From Grammothele lineata (lineage: Eukaryota; Basidiomycota; Agaricomycetes; Polyporales; Polyporaceae): a stretch of DNA of 64,000 nucleotides. The DNA lies in assembly GCA_002150815.3 (NCBI GenBank), contig NDFF03000371.1, forward strand, positions 49,249 through 113,248. Direction: 5' to 3'. The notes under the pieces are model-generated. The model was not told the DNA's origin and did not search any database. It saw only the letters and a program-made list of their open reading frames with translations. Below, in pieces: positions 11,991 to 23,364 of the stretch. Within the stretch, counting starts at the first letter, position 1. Each line of letters opens with the position of its first letter. Both the position numbers and the translations under genes were made by a program.

Positions 11991-12826
11991 GCAGTTGTGC
12001 GAGCCGCGTGGCCGCGGCTATCTACACACATTGTCAAGGTTCCCCGCCTCGCACTATGCCGGCTGGCATCGAGTAGAGTGAGGACCTAATCAATCAACAG
12101 CAATGTAGTCTCGTTCCTGCCAGGCTAACTGGAGCCGCCCGCCCGTCACACCAGCGACTGCGTGAAGTGACTAAAGGAGACGTCTTGTGCGACGTCCTGT
12201 CCAGGCACACCACCAATTTCTCAAAGCAGAAAAAGTAGTATCAAACGTCATGCATCGCGTGTTTCGGACGACGAATCGGATCCACTCCGCTTCTCCGCTC
12301 CGGATGCGAGTAGTAGACCCGGAACTGGCAACGATGCGTCAATCTATCCCGTCGCTCCAGGCTTCGCGGGCAGTAGATTAGTGTCAATGAGGGCAAAGCT
12401 ATTCGGTCAGTAATTAGACTACGATGGGAGCACGCCCGAGGAGTTGTTCTTGCGTCTCGATCGCAACTTCTTACGATACTACCTATTGAGGAAAGCCATC
12501 TTGCTTTCAGGACGCTGCTGCCAAATAGTCTCCGTCACTGTCAGGTCATGGGGATCAGAATAAGGACACTACCAGGCAGCATAGTCTGCTAAATTGCGAT
12601 GGGTCCACCCACGTTCGTACCAAACCGAATTTTGGACCGAAGGCACATCTTATCACGATAGATCACCCCTTCGATATGTAGATAGCATATAGAGCATCTA
12701 TGGTCATGGTCACTCCTGCAGAGGTACGCTAAGTAGGTACCAAACACAACCTAGACCAAGCAATATAGTCTAGCCCAAAGGCTGAGAGCTTCCGTAAATC
12801 AATCACCAGTTAGACAACCATCCACC
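11991..12826. other. Intergenic, no gene seen
   Basis: About 830 bases lie between the aldehyde dehydrogenase promoter and the stop codon of the DUF647 gene. From about 12400 it is more AT-rich than its surroundings. I find no ORF with recognisable content and no repeat. Confidence 0.5.
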
Positions 12827-14694
12827 TCAAACGTTCTTCTTATCCTCTTCGCCTTCTCCCGGATCTCCTACAGATATGGTCACAGGCGATCCAACAACGA
12901 TGGCGCCTTCCGTGATTTTCCAACCCGCTCGTTCTGCCAAGTCAAGGAACCCTCCTTCCCGAAATGCGGCGGCGACCCTTATCCTCGCCCTCCAAACGAC
13001 ATCGAGCTGAGCCTCGAAAGTACCGGGGACGCCCTCCGCACTGGTGTGGCGCACGACCTCGTGAGCGTGTGCCCACGCGCGAAGATGGTCTGTCGGGCCG
13101 TGTCCCTCCTTTAGCGCAACGACGACGGCTCCTTGCTCGGTGATCCAGAGGACGTATTTGTCCTCAAAGAACACCGAGAAGAGGGCATCTATCTGGACGT
13201 CGGATAAGCCTTGCGCAACAGCGGCGAACGGGACACCGAGTGTGCAATGTGCGGCACGCGTCCCGTTGCCGGTGCGGATCCAGGCGGAGTCGACGAAGAT
13301 ACGCTCCATCCGAGACACTGCAGCGGGGCTCAGAACTTTGGTGCTGCTCGAATGTGGCTTTGTTTGCTCTGAGAGGGTTTCAATTCTCCGCATCATAGGG
13401 AACCTGACAGGGTGTCCTTACCGTTTCCAAGAGATGCGGTATATGCCTCCCACGCGATGCTCGCACGTTGACGGTTGAAGGTACGCATGCAGATCACGCG
13501 GACGGCCATGACATTCGCGGCAAGGTGAAAGGCGATAAGACCGAAAAGGACTGCGTACGTCGCCTGTGGGCTGTGAACATAGTGTACCACGACGGTGCCG
13601 ACCTGCCAGCGCCGCCGCGTCCGCGAGTTAGCGGACCGAAATCGAGTAGCGGCGCGTCATGGGATCGAGAACGCACCAGCATTCCCAGGAGCGCGAGTAC
13701 GGTCTCTTTGCTTCCATCTTTCGCGTTCAGGTCCCCGACGTCCCCCGGGCGCTGTCCCGCGCTCGCGAAGTGTACTGTCAGCGCCGCCTTGGAGCCGCCT
13801 GCGACGGCGCCGCAGAGCGCCCGGAACGCCCCGCTCAGGCAGAGAGCGACGATGCGCAGAGGTGAGGTCGCCTCTTGACTCGGGACGACGAAGGGGTATG
13901 TCAAGGAGATCGAGAGAGTGGCGAGGTACGGTGAGAGGGTATCGAGGATGATGGCGGTATCGTTAAGAACGTCAGCAAGGAGTCGGTATGTTTTTGCTTC
14001 GGGATACAGGGACGTTCTGAGGTAATAGCCCGCCACGATAGCTGTAAGGGGACATGTTAAGTAGCGGATCTTGTATACGAGTCACTCGTAAATCGCTCAC
14101 TCGTTAAGCGGCTAAATACGTCTTGGAGGACGGTGAGAAGGATCGCATTGGTTGCAGAGGCGGACGCATTCCCAACCCCATGAGCTGTAAATGAACTCAA
14201 GAATCAGTGGTGCCTTGATTTATGCGAGACTAGACGCTAACCCTGCAGTACGGCTCTCGAAGCAAAGAGGGAGGCCAAGGAGCTGCAAAAGGCCTGCAGC
14301 GCGTTCCAGATCTGATACCTGGCATGAAGCTTTATCAGACATATGCAGTTGATGTCTCGGTCACATACCAGAGGTAATCTACACGATACTCGACAAGTCA
14401 GTGAATGCATTGGCCCATAGGGTTGGTTGAATGGTCCTGACCATCCGAAACCGTGGCTGGGTATCCTTCGGGGAGGAACACGTCGCTCAGAAATCGACGC
14501 CAGGTGCGAGCTGATGTCTGTTCCCATTGATAAGATGAGTCATACACGTCGGTTTCTTGAGATCCAGTACAACATGCCTTATTTGCCACGCCGCTGTTGG
14601 TTGAAGACTTGCCAGGCGTTTGGTGGTCGGTATGGTAGACCCCAATCACCCGCCCCGACCCGTCCTTCTCCCGGACGACGAAGGGTCGCAGCAT
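12827..14694 (-). CDS. RUS-family (DUF647, root UVB sensitive) membrane protein
   Basis: Exons on the minus strand: 14694-14442, 14378-14369, 14318-14242, 14184-14101, 14041-13677, 13602-13422, 13368-12827; 1512 bases, 503 residues. Family signatures in order: FLPEGYPATVSDDYLWYQIW, FASRAVLQ, GVGNASASATNAILLTVLQD, YPEAKTYRLLADVLND, GGSKAALTVHFA, DLNAKDGSKETVLALLGML, FHLAANVMAVR and SRMERIF. RUS proteins are membrane proteins linked in plants to UV-B and vitamin-B6 responses; the fungal function is unknown. The 10-base second exon is required to make SDDYLWYQIW. The start is the weakest point: in-frame open sequence continues upstream to about 14770 and further 5' exons are possible. Exon 1 may also hide a ~57-base in-frame intron. 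Confidence 0.83.
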
Positions 14695-15363
14695 TATTCT
14701 CTTCCTGTCGAGATGAGGCACGTACTGCGGACCCCAGAGAGCAGTCCCGCTGGACTGATAAAGCCGTGGGTGGTAGCGAACTACTTACGTATGTGCCTAC
14801 GTGTACCCAGACCAGCTTGGCGTCCACTGACTGAAAACTTGACAGGTAAACATATGAGGTAAGTTGCGCTGTTATCGCATCACATTGCGATTATAGGCGG
14901 AGTCCTAATATTTGATCAACCGACAACAGGACAACTTCTCAACGCCCGACAGGCGCCCAGAGCGCTTTCATCAACAGGTGCCACGCCGATTTCTTGCGTC
15001 CACTGCAGATTGCAGGGATGCCGGCGCTCACATCGCCCTCCACGTCAAATTATCTCATGGAAATGCTATCAAGTGTGCATGCACATGGTTCTCGCATTCA
15101 AATATACTGGCAGCGCAACTCAACAGAATCTTGGTAGAGTCGACGGTGTTCAACATTTCATAGATGCTTCATGGTACGATTCATTCCTTCGACCCAAGCT
15201 TGTTATCTGCTCATACAACTCTTTCGAAGTCCCCGACAGCGTTACCGCTAAGACTGAGATGCCCCCACTTCCTCTGCATATTGTTGGTTCGGCGACGGAA
15301 GGTGGGGGCCCTGAGGGGCGCTTGTTTTCCCTGCTACCGCCCGCATCGACGACCGCGTTGAAA
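14695..15363. other. Intergenic between the DUF647 gene and P450 copy 1
   Basis: About 670 bases. The part next to the DUF647 start should carry its promoter, and the part next to 15364 the P450 3' UTR. No other gene is recognised. Confidence 0.45.
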
Positions 15364-17871
15364 TCAGACCTGCTCCATGAATCGCTTCACCATCGCGGCG
15401 GCCTCTTCTGATCGGGAGCTTATATCACACTGGAACGGCTCAGGGTGGCTGAAAGCACCTTCAGTCATCTGATAGCGGACATCAACTCTCAACGCACCTC
15501 AGAAATCCCCGAAAATCGACTTCGGGGACGATCTCTATCCCGTTCGCGCCCTTCTTTTTCTTGATGTTGAACGTGTACAGGATGCTGGCAACCTCGAGGA
15601 AGATGGCATCCATCGCAAAGGCTAACCCCGTACAAATCCTGCAATATGATGCGCACATCAGCGGTGAGCACGCGTTTCCCTTGTTCGCCTATGGACGCGA
15701 TAGCTAAGGGTGCACTTACCTACGTCCAAAACCGAAAGCAATGATAGATGGGTCCTCACGCCGCTCGAGCACACGCAGAGCTCCATCCGCAGCAAGGTAA
15801 CGTTCTGGCCTGAACTCCTGTGGGTCTGGGAAGACTTCTGGATCTTGCAACATCGACCTATGTCGGTTACTTTGTCAATACGTGTTGCTACTACGGGATC
15901 TTCGTACAGCCATCCATACCATATACTCGCCCAAACGATGGTGCCCTTCGGGATACGATACCCGCGGTAAACGTCGTCTTGCGTAAGACGATGTGCCAGC
16001 CCCAGCGGCGCGGCCGGGTTCCAGCGGAGGATCTCGATCACGAGCGCGGTCGTGTAAGGAAGACGAGTTCGGTCCGCAATGGTCGGGAGGCGGGAAAAGG
16101 ACTGGCCGAGAACGGTGTCGAGCTCCGCTTGTGCGCGTGCTTGGACGGCGGGCCATAGGGTCATAGCGAGGAAGAACGCGAGGCTGGCGGAGGGTGTCTA
16201 TGGCGAATCACGTGAGAGACGTGGAGAATGCCGAGCTAGATGGGGCATTTACCGTGTCAGCGCCCGCTAAGGAACGTGGTCAGTCAACTGTATCCAGGCG
16301 GTACCAGGCTTAAACTTACCGGAGTACAGGGACGCAGCCGCCGCCTTGATCAGCTCGTCATCGGCGGGGGTGGGTGAGTCTTTGCTCTCCAGATAGCTTG
16401 AAATGAAGGAAGGTAACGCCGTACCCGCAGCCTGCTCAGGCTCATTAAATATAAGGCAACCTCTATCATCCCTTATAGGCACGTACCATCTGAGTCTTGA
16501 CGTATTCAAATGGTCGATCATACATCTCATCAAGCTCCTTGCGCATCTTTCTAGCGGCAGCCTTGAAGTTGAGCCCCTCCCTTGGGCTTGGGAGCAACAA
16601 CCACTCGGGCACGCGTAGGAGCGCGGGCACGTTGTCAACGAGGAACGCACCGGGCTCGGACGCGCGCGCGAATCCGTGCATCGCCACCTCTACGATGCGT
16701 ACGAGCGGGTCCTTGCCGTATGTCTTGCCATCCCCGCGGTCTCCACGAGGGACCTCATACCCGTACGCGATGCGCAATGTCAAAGCACCCATGGACCTAT
16801 TGGGACGTGTACAACGTTCCGCAGTCAGTAAACGTAGCAAGAGGACTCGAGTTAATTGAGGATACTCACTCGCGCGCATGACGGTAGAAATCTGCAGGCT
16901 CCCGGAAGAGACACACCACCAACTGACGCGCCTCCGCTTCTATGATAGAAGTGCGGGGAGCGAGCCCGTCGTGTCCGCGCAGGCCCGAGCGCCGATTGCG
17001 AGATGGAAGAGACGACGAAATTCGCGGAAGCGGGCGCCTGGTTCGCGCGCGTACCCGAGTCCCCTGTCCCAGCCTGCACTGCATGGCGTGGTCGAGAAAT
17101 AGTTCAGTGGTGAGTTAGCGAGTGAGGATGTAGGCAAGTCACGGGTAACTTGAACGGGTACATTCATCATACCTGGAGATCGGGCCCGTAGTGCACGACT
17201 AGCCACAACGGTGATTGCCACTTGACGCCTGTGAAGCTCGGTGGAGTCACCTTCGCGGCTAGCGTATGTACTACGGAGCCAACCCCACATCGTGTCCCAT
17301 ATATACCAAGAGTACTCACAGCTTTCCAGCCATAATGGATTCGGGCCTATCTGAATAAATTGCCCCTAATGTCGTTCAAGAGTCAAGGCAAAGAACGAGG
17401 TTGTGCATTAACGAGCGTGGTAAGGGCCGTCATCATCATGAGGTCAAAGTGTAGGTTGACAGACCTCGCACGTCCAGGAGCTCGGTCGCGGCCTTGAACG
17501 AGCCAAGGATGAGATTGGGTGTTCCCATCACAGTGATACCGACGATATCGCCTTCACGAATCCAGTCATCAACCCACATTATGCATGTGAGTACTGCCTG
17601 AGCCGTCCACAGCGCGGTACAATATAACAAGGTACGCACCGTAATGAATGGTCCACTCGTGGAATTTGAGCCATTGTTTGTCAGAAGGTATCTGAAAAGC
17701 GACACCGAAGAAGGGGAGGCCATACGGGCCTGGGACGGTCGACCCCGTGTGCAGCCAGAGGATGAGGAGGATGACGACTGTCAGGGCAAAGATAGCGTAG
17801 AAGACGCTTTCAGAGCCCAAGGATCCGAGCGATGGTGATAGGTAGCGAGACATGAAGTCAGACAACGCCAT
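15364..17871 (-). pseudogene. Cytochrome P450, tandem copy 1, with a 5-base frameshift
   Basis: Exons on the minus strand: 17871-17640, 17551-17465, 17365-17320, 17078-16870, 16796-16487, 16431-16320, 16266-16253, 16197-15920, 15857-15720, 15638-15498, 15448-15364. Ten of the eleven exons are intact and match copy 2, six of them exactly in length. Exon 4 is the exception. It carries 5 extra bases in a perfect 15-base palindrome (16937-16951), which puts TAG in frame at 16942-16940 after about 167 codons; without them the sum would be 1647 bases (548 residues). Otherwise it is a normal microsomal P450: N-terminal membrane helix, PGPYGLPFFG hinge, I-helix AGADTT, K-helix EILRW, FRPERY, and heme loop FGFGRRICTG, where Thr replaces the usual Pro. 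The lesion could be a recent inactivation or a sequence error; the rest is undecayed. Confidence 0.72.
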
Positions 17872-19616
17872 ATCAGCCTTCAGTCTTCAGTACGTGCAAG
17901 AATCACTTCAGGACGTTCAAACTTGAGCCGTACGATGGCGATTGAGGTGAAGAAGGTTTGGTGGGGACGGAGGTGAAATGACCAACGAGTCATTAAAAGG
18001 TGAGCTCGGTTACACTCCTAAATATGTGAAAAAGTGGCGTGTGGTTGGGAAATATTCTGATGCCCACAAAAATCATACAGAAGACGAGCCGTGCACTCGT
18101 TGCTTTCGTACCGAGCAATCGGACCGATACGTTAGGCGAAGCGGAGACCGGCTCGCTTGTCATATAGTCGTTCTCTCAGCCCTCAGCCGATCAGTGAGTT
18201 TGTAAACCACCCCTTTTCCCGAGGTAGTGTTCACACGATCCGGTCTGATTCTATAACATACCGTTCTCTCCGGTTAGAGAACACCGAAAGCCAATCACGT
18301 CTCGAGAGGACTGGAGCTTCTGGACAAATTGAAGTAGACTATTTTACGAGGTGTTTGCCATGCACTTGGCGGATTGAGATACTTGATGTCCTCAAAAGAC
18401 GTCAACAGACGGCGAATATTGCCGTAGGATGACAGGCGTCCGCCTCCGCCTTGCTTGGATATGCGATCCTCTCGGGCTTATGAGAAGTTCCCTTGCGACG
18501 ACGGTCACAAATGACTTTACATTGAAACCTCTAGAAAAGCTGTGAGCGACAGCTACGGGTCAATGTCTCGTAGTTTCTCATAAACTCGGTGATGCAGGAA
18601 TAGACAGAACATATCGTCTACTAATGGACGTATAAATCGCCGTTTTCCCCAAGGGGGTGGGGTGAAGCAACCGTGGTCGCGTTTCCGGAGTCTTCTTCAA
18701 GTTCTATGGTTGCCGGCGTGTTTACACGTAAAGGCGACGCACACGACATTGTCGGTCCGATCGAGCTATGAGACTGTTTACCAAACGCGTCCCTCCTACG
18801 TGAATGTTTACCTTTTTAGTTTGAAACTACCCACACTCACCCAGCGCCATAGCGGAGATAGGAAACAATCCTGCACTCGTCATCGTCGAAGTAATATTTC
18901 GGACAGACACCGCCCGTATTTCAAAGCCGGATCTCGAATTTCAACTGCCCAAGCGATGGAAACTGTCCAGAGAGGATCATCACGATTACTGCCATCACAC
19001 ACTTAGCAACCATCCTTGCGTGGGGGAACACGGATGGCACATACGCGAAGTAGAGACTCTTTCTCCTTCCACGACAACAATACCCCGTAAAATATGGGTT
19101 CCGGCAAGCCGCTCTAAGTGGGCTCATCGCCACAAACCGTGTCGAACAGTCAACTACACCGTGACGACAGGAGCCGTAGATCCCAAGGCTGTCATACTCA
19201 GCGAACATGATATCTGTCAAGTTATTGTGGTATCACCTGATGACTGATCCCACAAGCACTTTCGTCTTTACGGAATTTGTCAGTTAGCGTGTTTAATCAA
19301 GTGCCCGAGGGTACAAACATCGCCCGGGGATTCTTAGTACGCGGAATGCTAACCCCGCTCTAGGCCCGTAGACCCGCTCGTAACCTGACCTGTCTTCCAG
19401 ACGACAAATGTGCATGCATAATGCCCTGGCCCCGAGACTGGTCGTGAAGCCCGGTGAGAGGTAGACCGGGCGGCTTGCTGATCTCATAATTCCGATTGAG
19501 ACGTCATGACCTGGTTCGGAACGCTGGTGTTACATGTCATTCTGAACCATGCGGTGACAGATGCACACCGGGACAACTTCACCTCGGTCCCCGCCACCCT
19601 CCCGGAATCCCCTCTG
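17872..19616. other. Intergenic between the two P450 genes
   Basis: About 1.7 kb. It should contain the promoter of copy 1 on its left and the 3' UTR of copy 2 on its right. I recognise no gene, element or RNA in the remainder. Confidence 0.5.
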
Positions 19617-22600
19617 TCAACATGCTTGTTCTGACAGCCGTCTTACCATCGCAGCTGCTTCCTCAGACCGGGGGCTGATATCACACTCGAACGGTACAGG
19701 ATGACTTTGTCACCTTCAGCTCCATGTCTGCAGCTGTACGCGTAGTTGTGAAAACTCGCCTGATAAATCCACGGAAGTCAACTTCAGGTATGATCTCCTC
19801 CCCGCTTTCGTCCTTCGTCTTCGTGATGTTGAAAGCGTACAGGATGCTCGCGACCTCAAGGAATATCGAGTTCATCGCGAAGAACATGCCCGGGCAGATC
19901 CTACAGCGCTCAATCAGTGCGTCGTCACTTTGACATTGGAAACTATAGCGCGCCTACCTCCGTCCAAAACCAAACGCAATGACAGACGGATCTTCGTGCC
20001 GCTCGAGCTCGCGCAGTGTCCCATCCTCGTTAAGATACCGCTCGGGTCGGAACTCTTGTGGCTCCGGGAAGACGTCCGGATCCTGCAACATCGACCTGCC
20101 TTCTCTCGTCAGCGCTCCCCCGTCTCCAAAATCTCGTCACCGGGCGCGCACCAAATGTTCGCCCAAACGACCGTCCCCTTCACAATCCTGCACCCGCGAT
20201 ACACGTCCTCCCGCGTCACGCGGTGCGCCAGCCCGAGCGGCACGGCCGGGTTCCAGCGGAGGACCTCGAGCACGAGCGCGGTCGTGTACGGGAGGCGCGG
20301 GCGGTCCGCGAGGGTCGGGAGGCGGGCGAAGGACGGGCCGAGGACGGCGTCGAGCTCGGTTTGGGCGCGGGATTGGAGGGAGGGCCAGAGGGTCATGGCG
20401 AGGATGAAGGCTGTGATGGAGGAGGGGGGCTGGGATGGTGGGGGTGGTAAGTGCTGGAAACCCGCGTTGAAGGCAGAGGAGACGGGTGTACCGTGTCTGC
20501 GCCGCCTGTGGAAGATAGTCAGCTTGATGTCGGAAGATATCCCCATTGAGGGTGCTCACCCGAGTACAGGGACGCTGCCGCCGCCTTGATGAGTTCCTCA
20601 TCCTCAGGGGTAGGAGAGCCCTTGCTCTCGAGATAAGTGGAAGTGAAAGACGGTGGCGCCGTGCCCGCAGCCTGCCCTCGGACTCGTCAGACCTCTCTCT
20701 TAGTGATATCCACTGCCATAACCTGCTGCGCGCACGCACCATCTGCGCCTTGACAAACTCGAACGGCCGATCGTACATCTCATCCAACTCCGCGCGCATC
20801 CGCCTCGCGACTGCCTTGAAGTTATGCCCCTCCTTGAAGCTAGGGAGAAGCAGCCACTCGGGCACGCGCAGGAGCGCGGGAACGCTATCGACGAGGAACG
20901 CGCCGGGCTCGGACGCGCGCGCGAAGCCTTGCATCGCGATCTCGACGATGCGCACGAGCGGGTCCGTTTCGTGCGTTCCGGAGTGGGTGCTGTCTCGCGT
21001 GACTTCGTATCCGTACGCGAGGCGCAGAATCAACGCGCCTGTCGACCTGCGCGGACGCGTCCAACCATCAGCGCCTCCTCCACCTCCGCGAAGAGAACAA
21101 ATGAGCACTCACTCCCTCGCATGCCTATAAAACCCCTCCCGCTCTCTCAACAAGCTCCCCGCGAGGCGGCGCGCCTCCGCCTCCTGTAGCACCGCGACGG
21201 GCCCAGCGGAGTCCGCGCACGCGCGGGGCCCGATCGCGAGCTGGAAGAGGCGGCGGAACTCGCGGAAGCGCGCGCTGTCGGGCCCGCGCGCGTACCCGAG
21301 CCCGCGGTCCCAGCCGACGCTGTGGTGTCCGGCGGGGAGTGTGGGGGAGTCGGGACGGAAAAAAGGAGAGAAGACGAGAGGCCGGGGCGGGCGCGGGGGA
21401 GGGAGGCGACCGGCATTCGGAACGTTCAGCGTTGAATCATAATGCAAAGGCCCAACCGACGTTGGCGTTGTTCAGGGTCGGAGGTCGTCAGGTACACGAG
21501 GAGAACCCAGGGGCGAGAGAACATCAGTAAGTAGGTTTGTCGGGCGTACAGGAAGCGCACGGCACCGTCGCGCGCGGCTAGCCATAGCGGCAGTCGCGCT
21601 CGCCAATGCGATGCCATGCGAAGCGATCCTCAGTGCATGCGTGCGCAGGTGTGGCTAGGCTCTCGCATATATGCTCCTTGCATAGGACGGCCCAACACTG
21701 TCAGAGGGAATGAGTGTACTCACAGCTTGCCGGCCATAATGGCCTCTGGCCTGTCAGAGTAGATTGCGCCTGACAGGGTTTAGTGGCCGAGAGTCGAAAT
21801 TGAGGGACCAGCACGGCAGGTTCGGAGTAATCAATGTGGTTGATGAGCAGAATGTGTCAATGCGGATTATAAGGACGCTAGTCGCAGATGCCGACCCTCG
21901 ATCCACGACTTACGAACCTCGTGCGTCCAGGAGCTCGCTCGCGGCTTTGAACGAGCCGAGGATGAGGGTGGGCTGGCCCATGACGGTGACACCGACGAGA
22001 TCGCCTGGGTGAACGAGATAGCGTCAGCATGCAATATCCTAACATATGAACATGGGAACGCCACAAAGTGATGGTGTGTGGACGCCGATCGGCAGCGGTC
22101 ATGTGTAGGTACGAAACAGCGAGTCTTTTCAAGTCGAAAGGTCGGCATGATTCAACTAAGAGGTACTCGAGAGCCACTGAGGCACATCGGCGCGGCTCAT
22201 AACGGCATGCAGCGTAACGTTTGCGCCTCTCCCCGTCTTATGTGCGAGTGGCGGACATGAGAGGGCGGAGACGCCCTATACTGGAACTAGTGCTTTGCCG
22301 AAGTTTATGGGATGGTCTGATGTGCGCTCCGCGAGCATGCGGCGCGTCGAGTGTACTATCTCGAAAGATCACAGAAGCAGAACTTGAAAAAGTGACCATA
22401 TAGCACACGAAAGAACACACCGTAGCGGAGCGTCCATTCACGGAACTTGAGCCACTGCTTGTCTGGAGGAATCTGAAGGGCGACGCCGAGGAAGGGGAGG
22501 CCGCGCGGGCCGGGGAGGGACCCGATACGGGATCGGAGCAAGGTTATAGCGAGAGTGATGGCTACGAGAGCGACAGCAGTGTCGAAGATGCCCTCGGGGC

Positions 22601-22661
22601 CCGAGGGTATGAGAGATGGCAAGGGCCGACAGCAGCGGGAAATGAGTTCAAACAGTGTCAT
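19617..22661 (-). CDS. Cytochrome P450, tandem copy 2, intact
   Basis: Exons on the minus strand: 22661-22421, 22004-21918, 21769-21724, 21319-21113, 21046-20740, 20671-20560, 20505-20492, 20429-20152, 20095-19958, 19900-19760, 19704-19617; 1659 bases, 552 residues. Layout: N-terminal membrane anchor (residues ~25-45), LPGPRGLPFLG hinge, YSDRPEAIM, YDRPFEFVK, I-helix Gly-Gly-Ala-Asp-Thr at 334-338 (encoded by a 14-base exon), ExxR in LEVLRW, FRPERY, and heme ligand Cys479 in FGFGRRICPG. It is a class II endoplasmic-reticulum monooxygenase needing P450 reductase; the substrate cannot be predicted. The final intron starts with GC (GCGAGT). Intron 1 is 416 bases, against 88 in copy 1. It is divergent from the FAD-linked oxidase gene. 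Confidence 0.9.
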
Positions 22662-23364
22662 AGCGTGAGGGGATAAGGCGAGTGAGGATCCCTGAAGCAG
22701 TCAGCAGCCTTTCTCTTGGATCAAGCCTCGAGTCTGGAGGTATTTCCACGAATATGCCGGGTACAGGTAGCCCGCGAGTAGTAGTACTACATATACCGAG
22801 GTAAGAGACGGAGTTGCTGGTCCGTAAGCTCAGCTGTCAAAGTCCGGTAGATCGCGAATCTTCATCACCATCGGAGATCGACTCGGTAATCCTTCATTGG
22901 ATCGGAGCTAGAAGAGGCTTTCGGCACGGCCGGCATGATGTGAGACATGGTCATGCGAAGTCCGTCTCGGCCGCATTTTCTTGCGACTTGGCTTGGGACC
23001 TATCGCGCGCCCCGCTCTCCTCACCTCGTGCGCCTCGTATAACACCTCCTCCAGCATTACTCGCATATTGTTGACGCTACTGTCTACACCCATTCACCTC
23101 GTAGTGCAATGTATAGCAGTACGTCATCTCGGCCCTGGACCTGCATTGATTGAGTAGGCGAGGACTCGCGCGGTGCCTGGCGACTACGGAGCGTAAGCGA
23201 GCTCAGACGGCCCGTTCGATTGGAAGAGTCGAGGATGATGCCCTCCAAATCAACGATAATTGCGGCATCGGGGCCTCTTCCCTGTTCCTCGCCCGCGCGC
23301 ATATAACGACTTTCCGCCCGCCGTCCCGCCACACAAGCCCCGGTCACTGAGGCCTCCGTCCACG
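22662..23364. promoter_or_regulatory. Shared divergent promoter, P450 copy 2 / FAD-linked oxidase
   Basis: These 703 bases separate the two ATGs, so the pair may be co-regulated. On the oxidase side GCATATAACG (23299-23308) is a TATA-like box about 60 bases before the ATG. On the P450 side the minus strand carries GGTATATGTAGT near 22787-22798, next to a GTAGTACTAC palindrome. Confidence 0.5.

Noticed and set aside
17079..17319. Possible extra exon inside the P450 intron before GWDRG (weak similarity between the two copies)
   Set aside because: In P450 proteins the flanking segments are normally contiguous, and including the piece breaks the frame; residual similarity of introns after recent duplication explains it.
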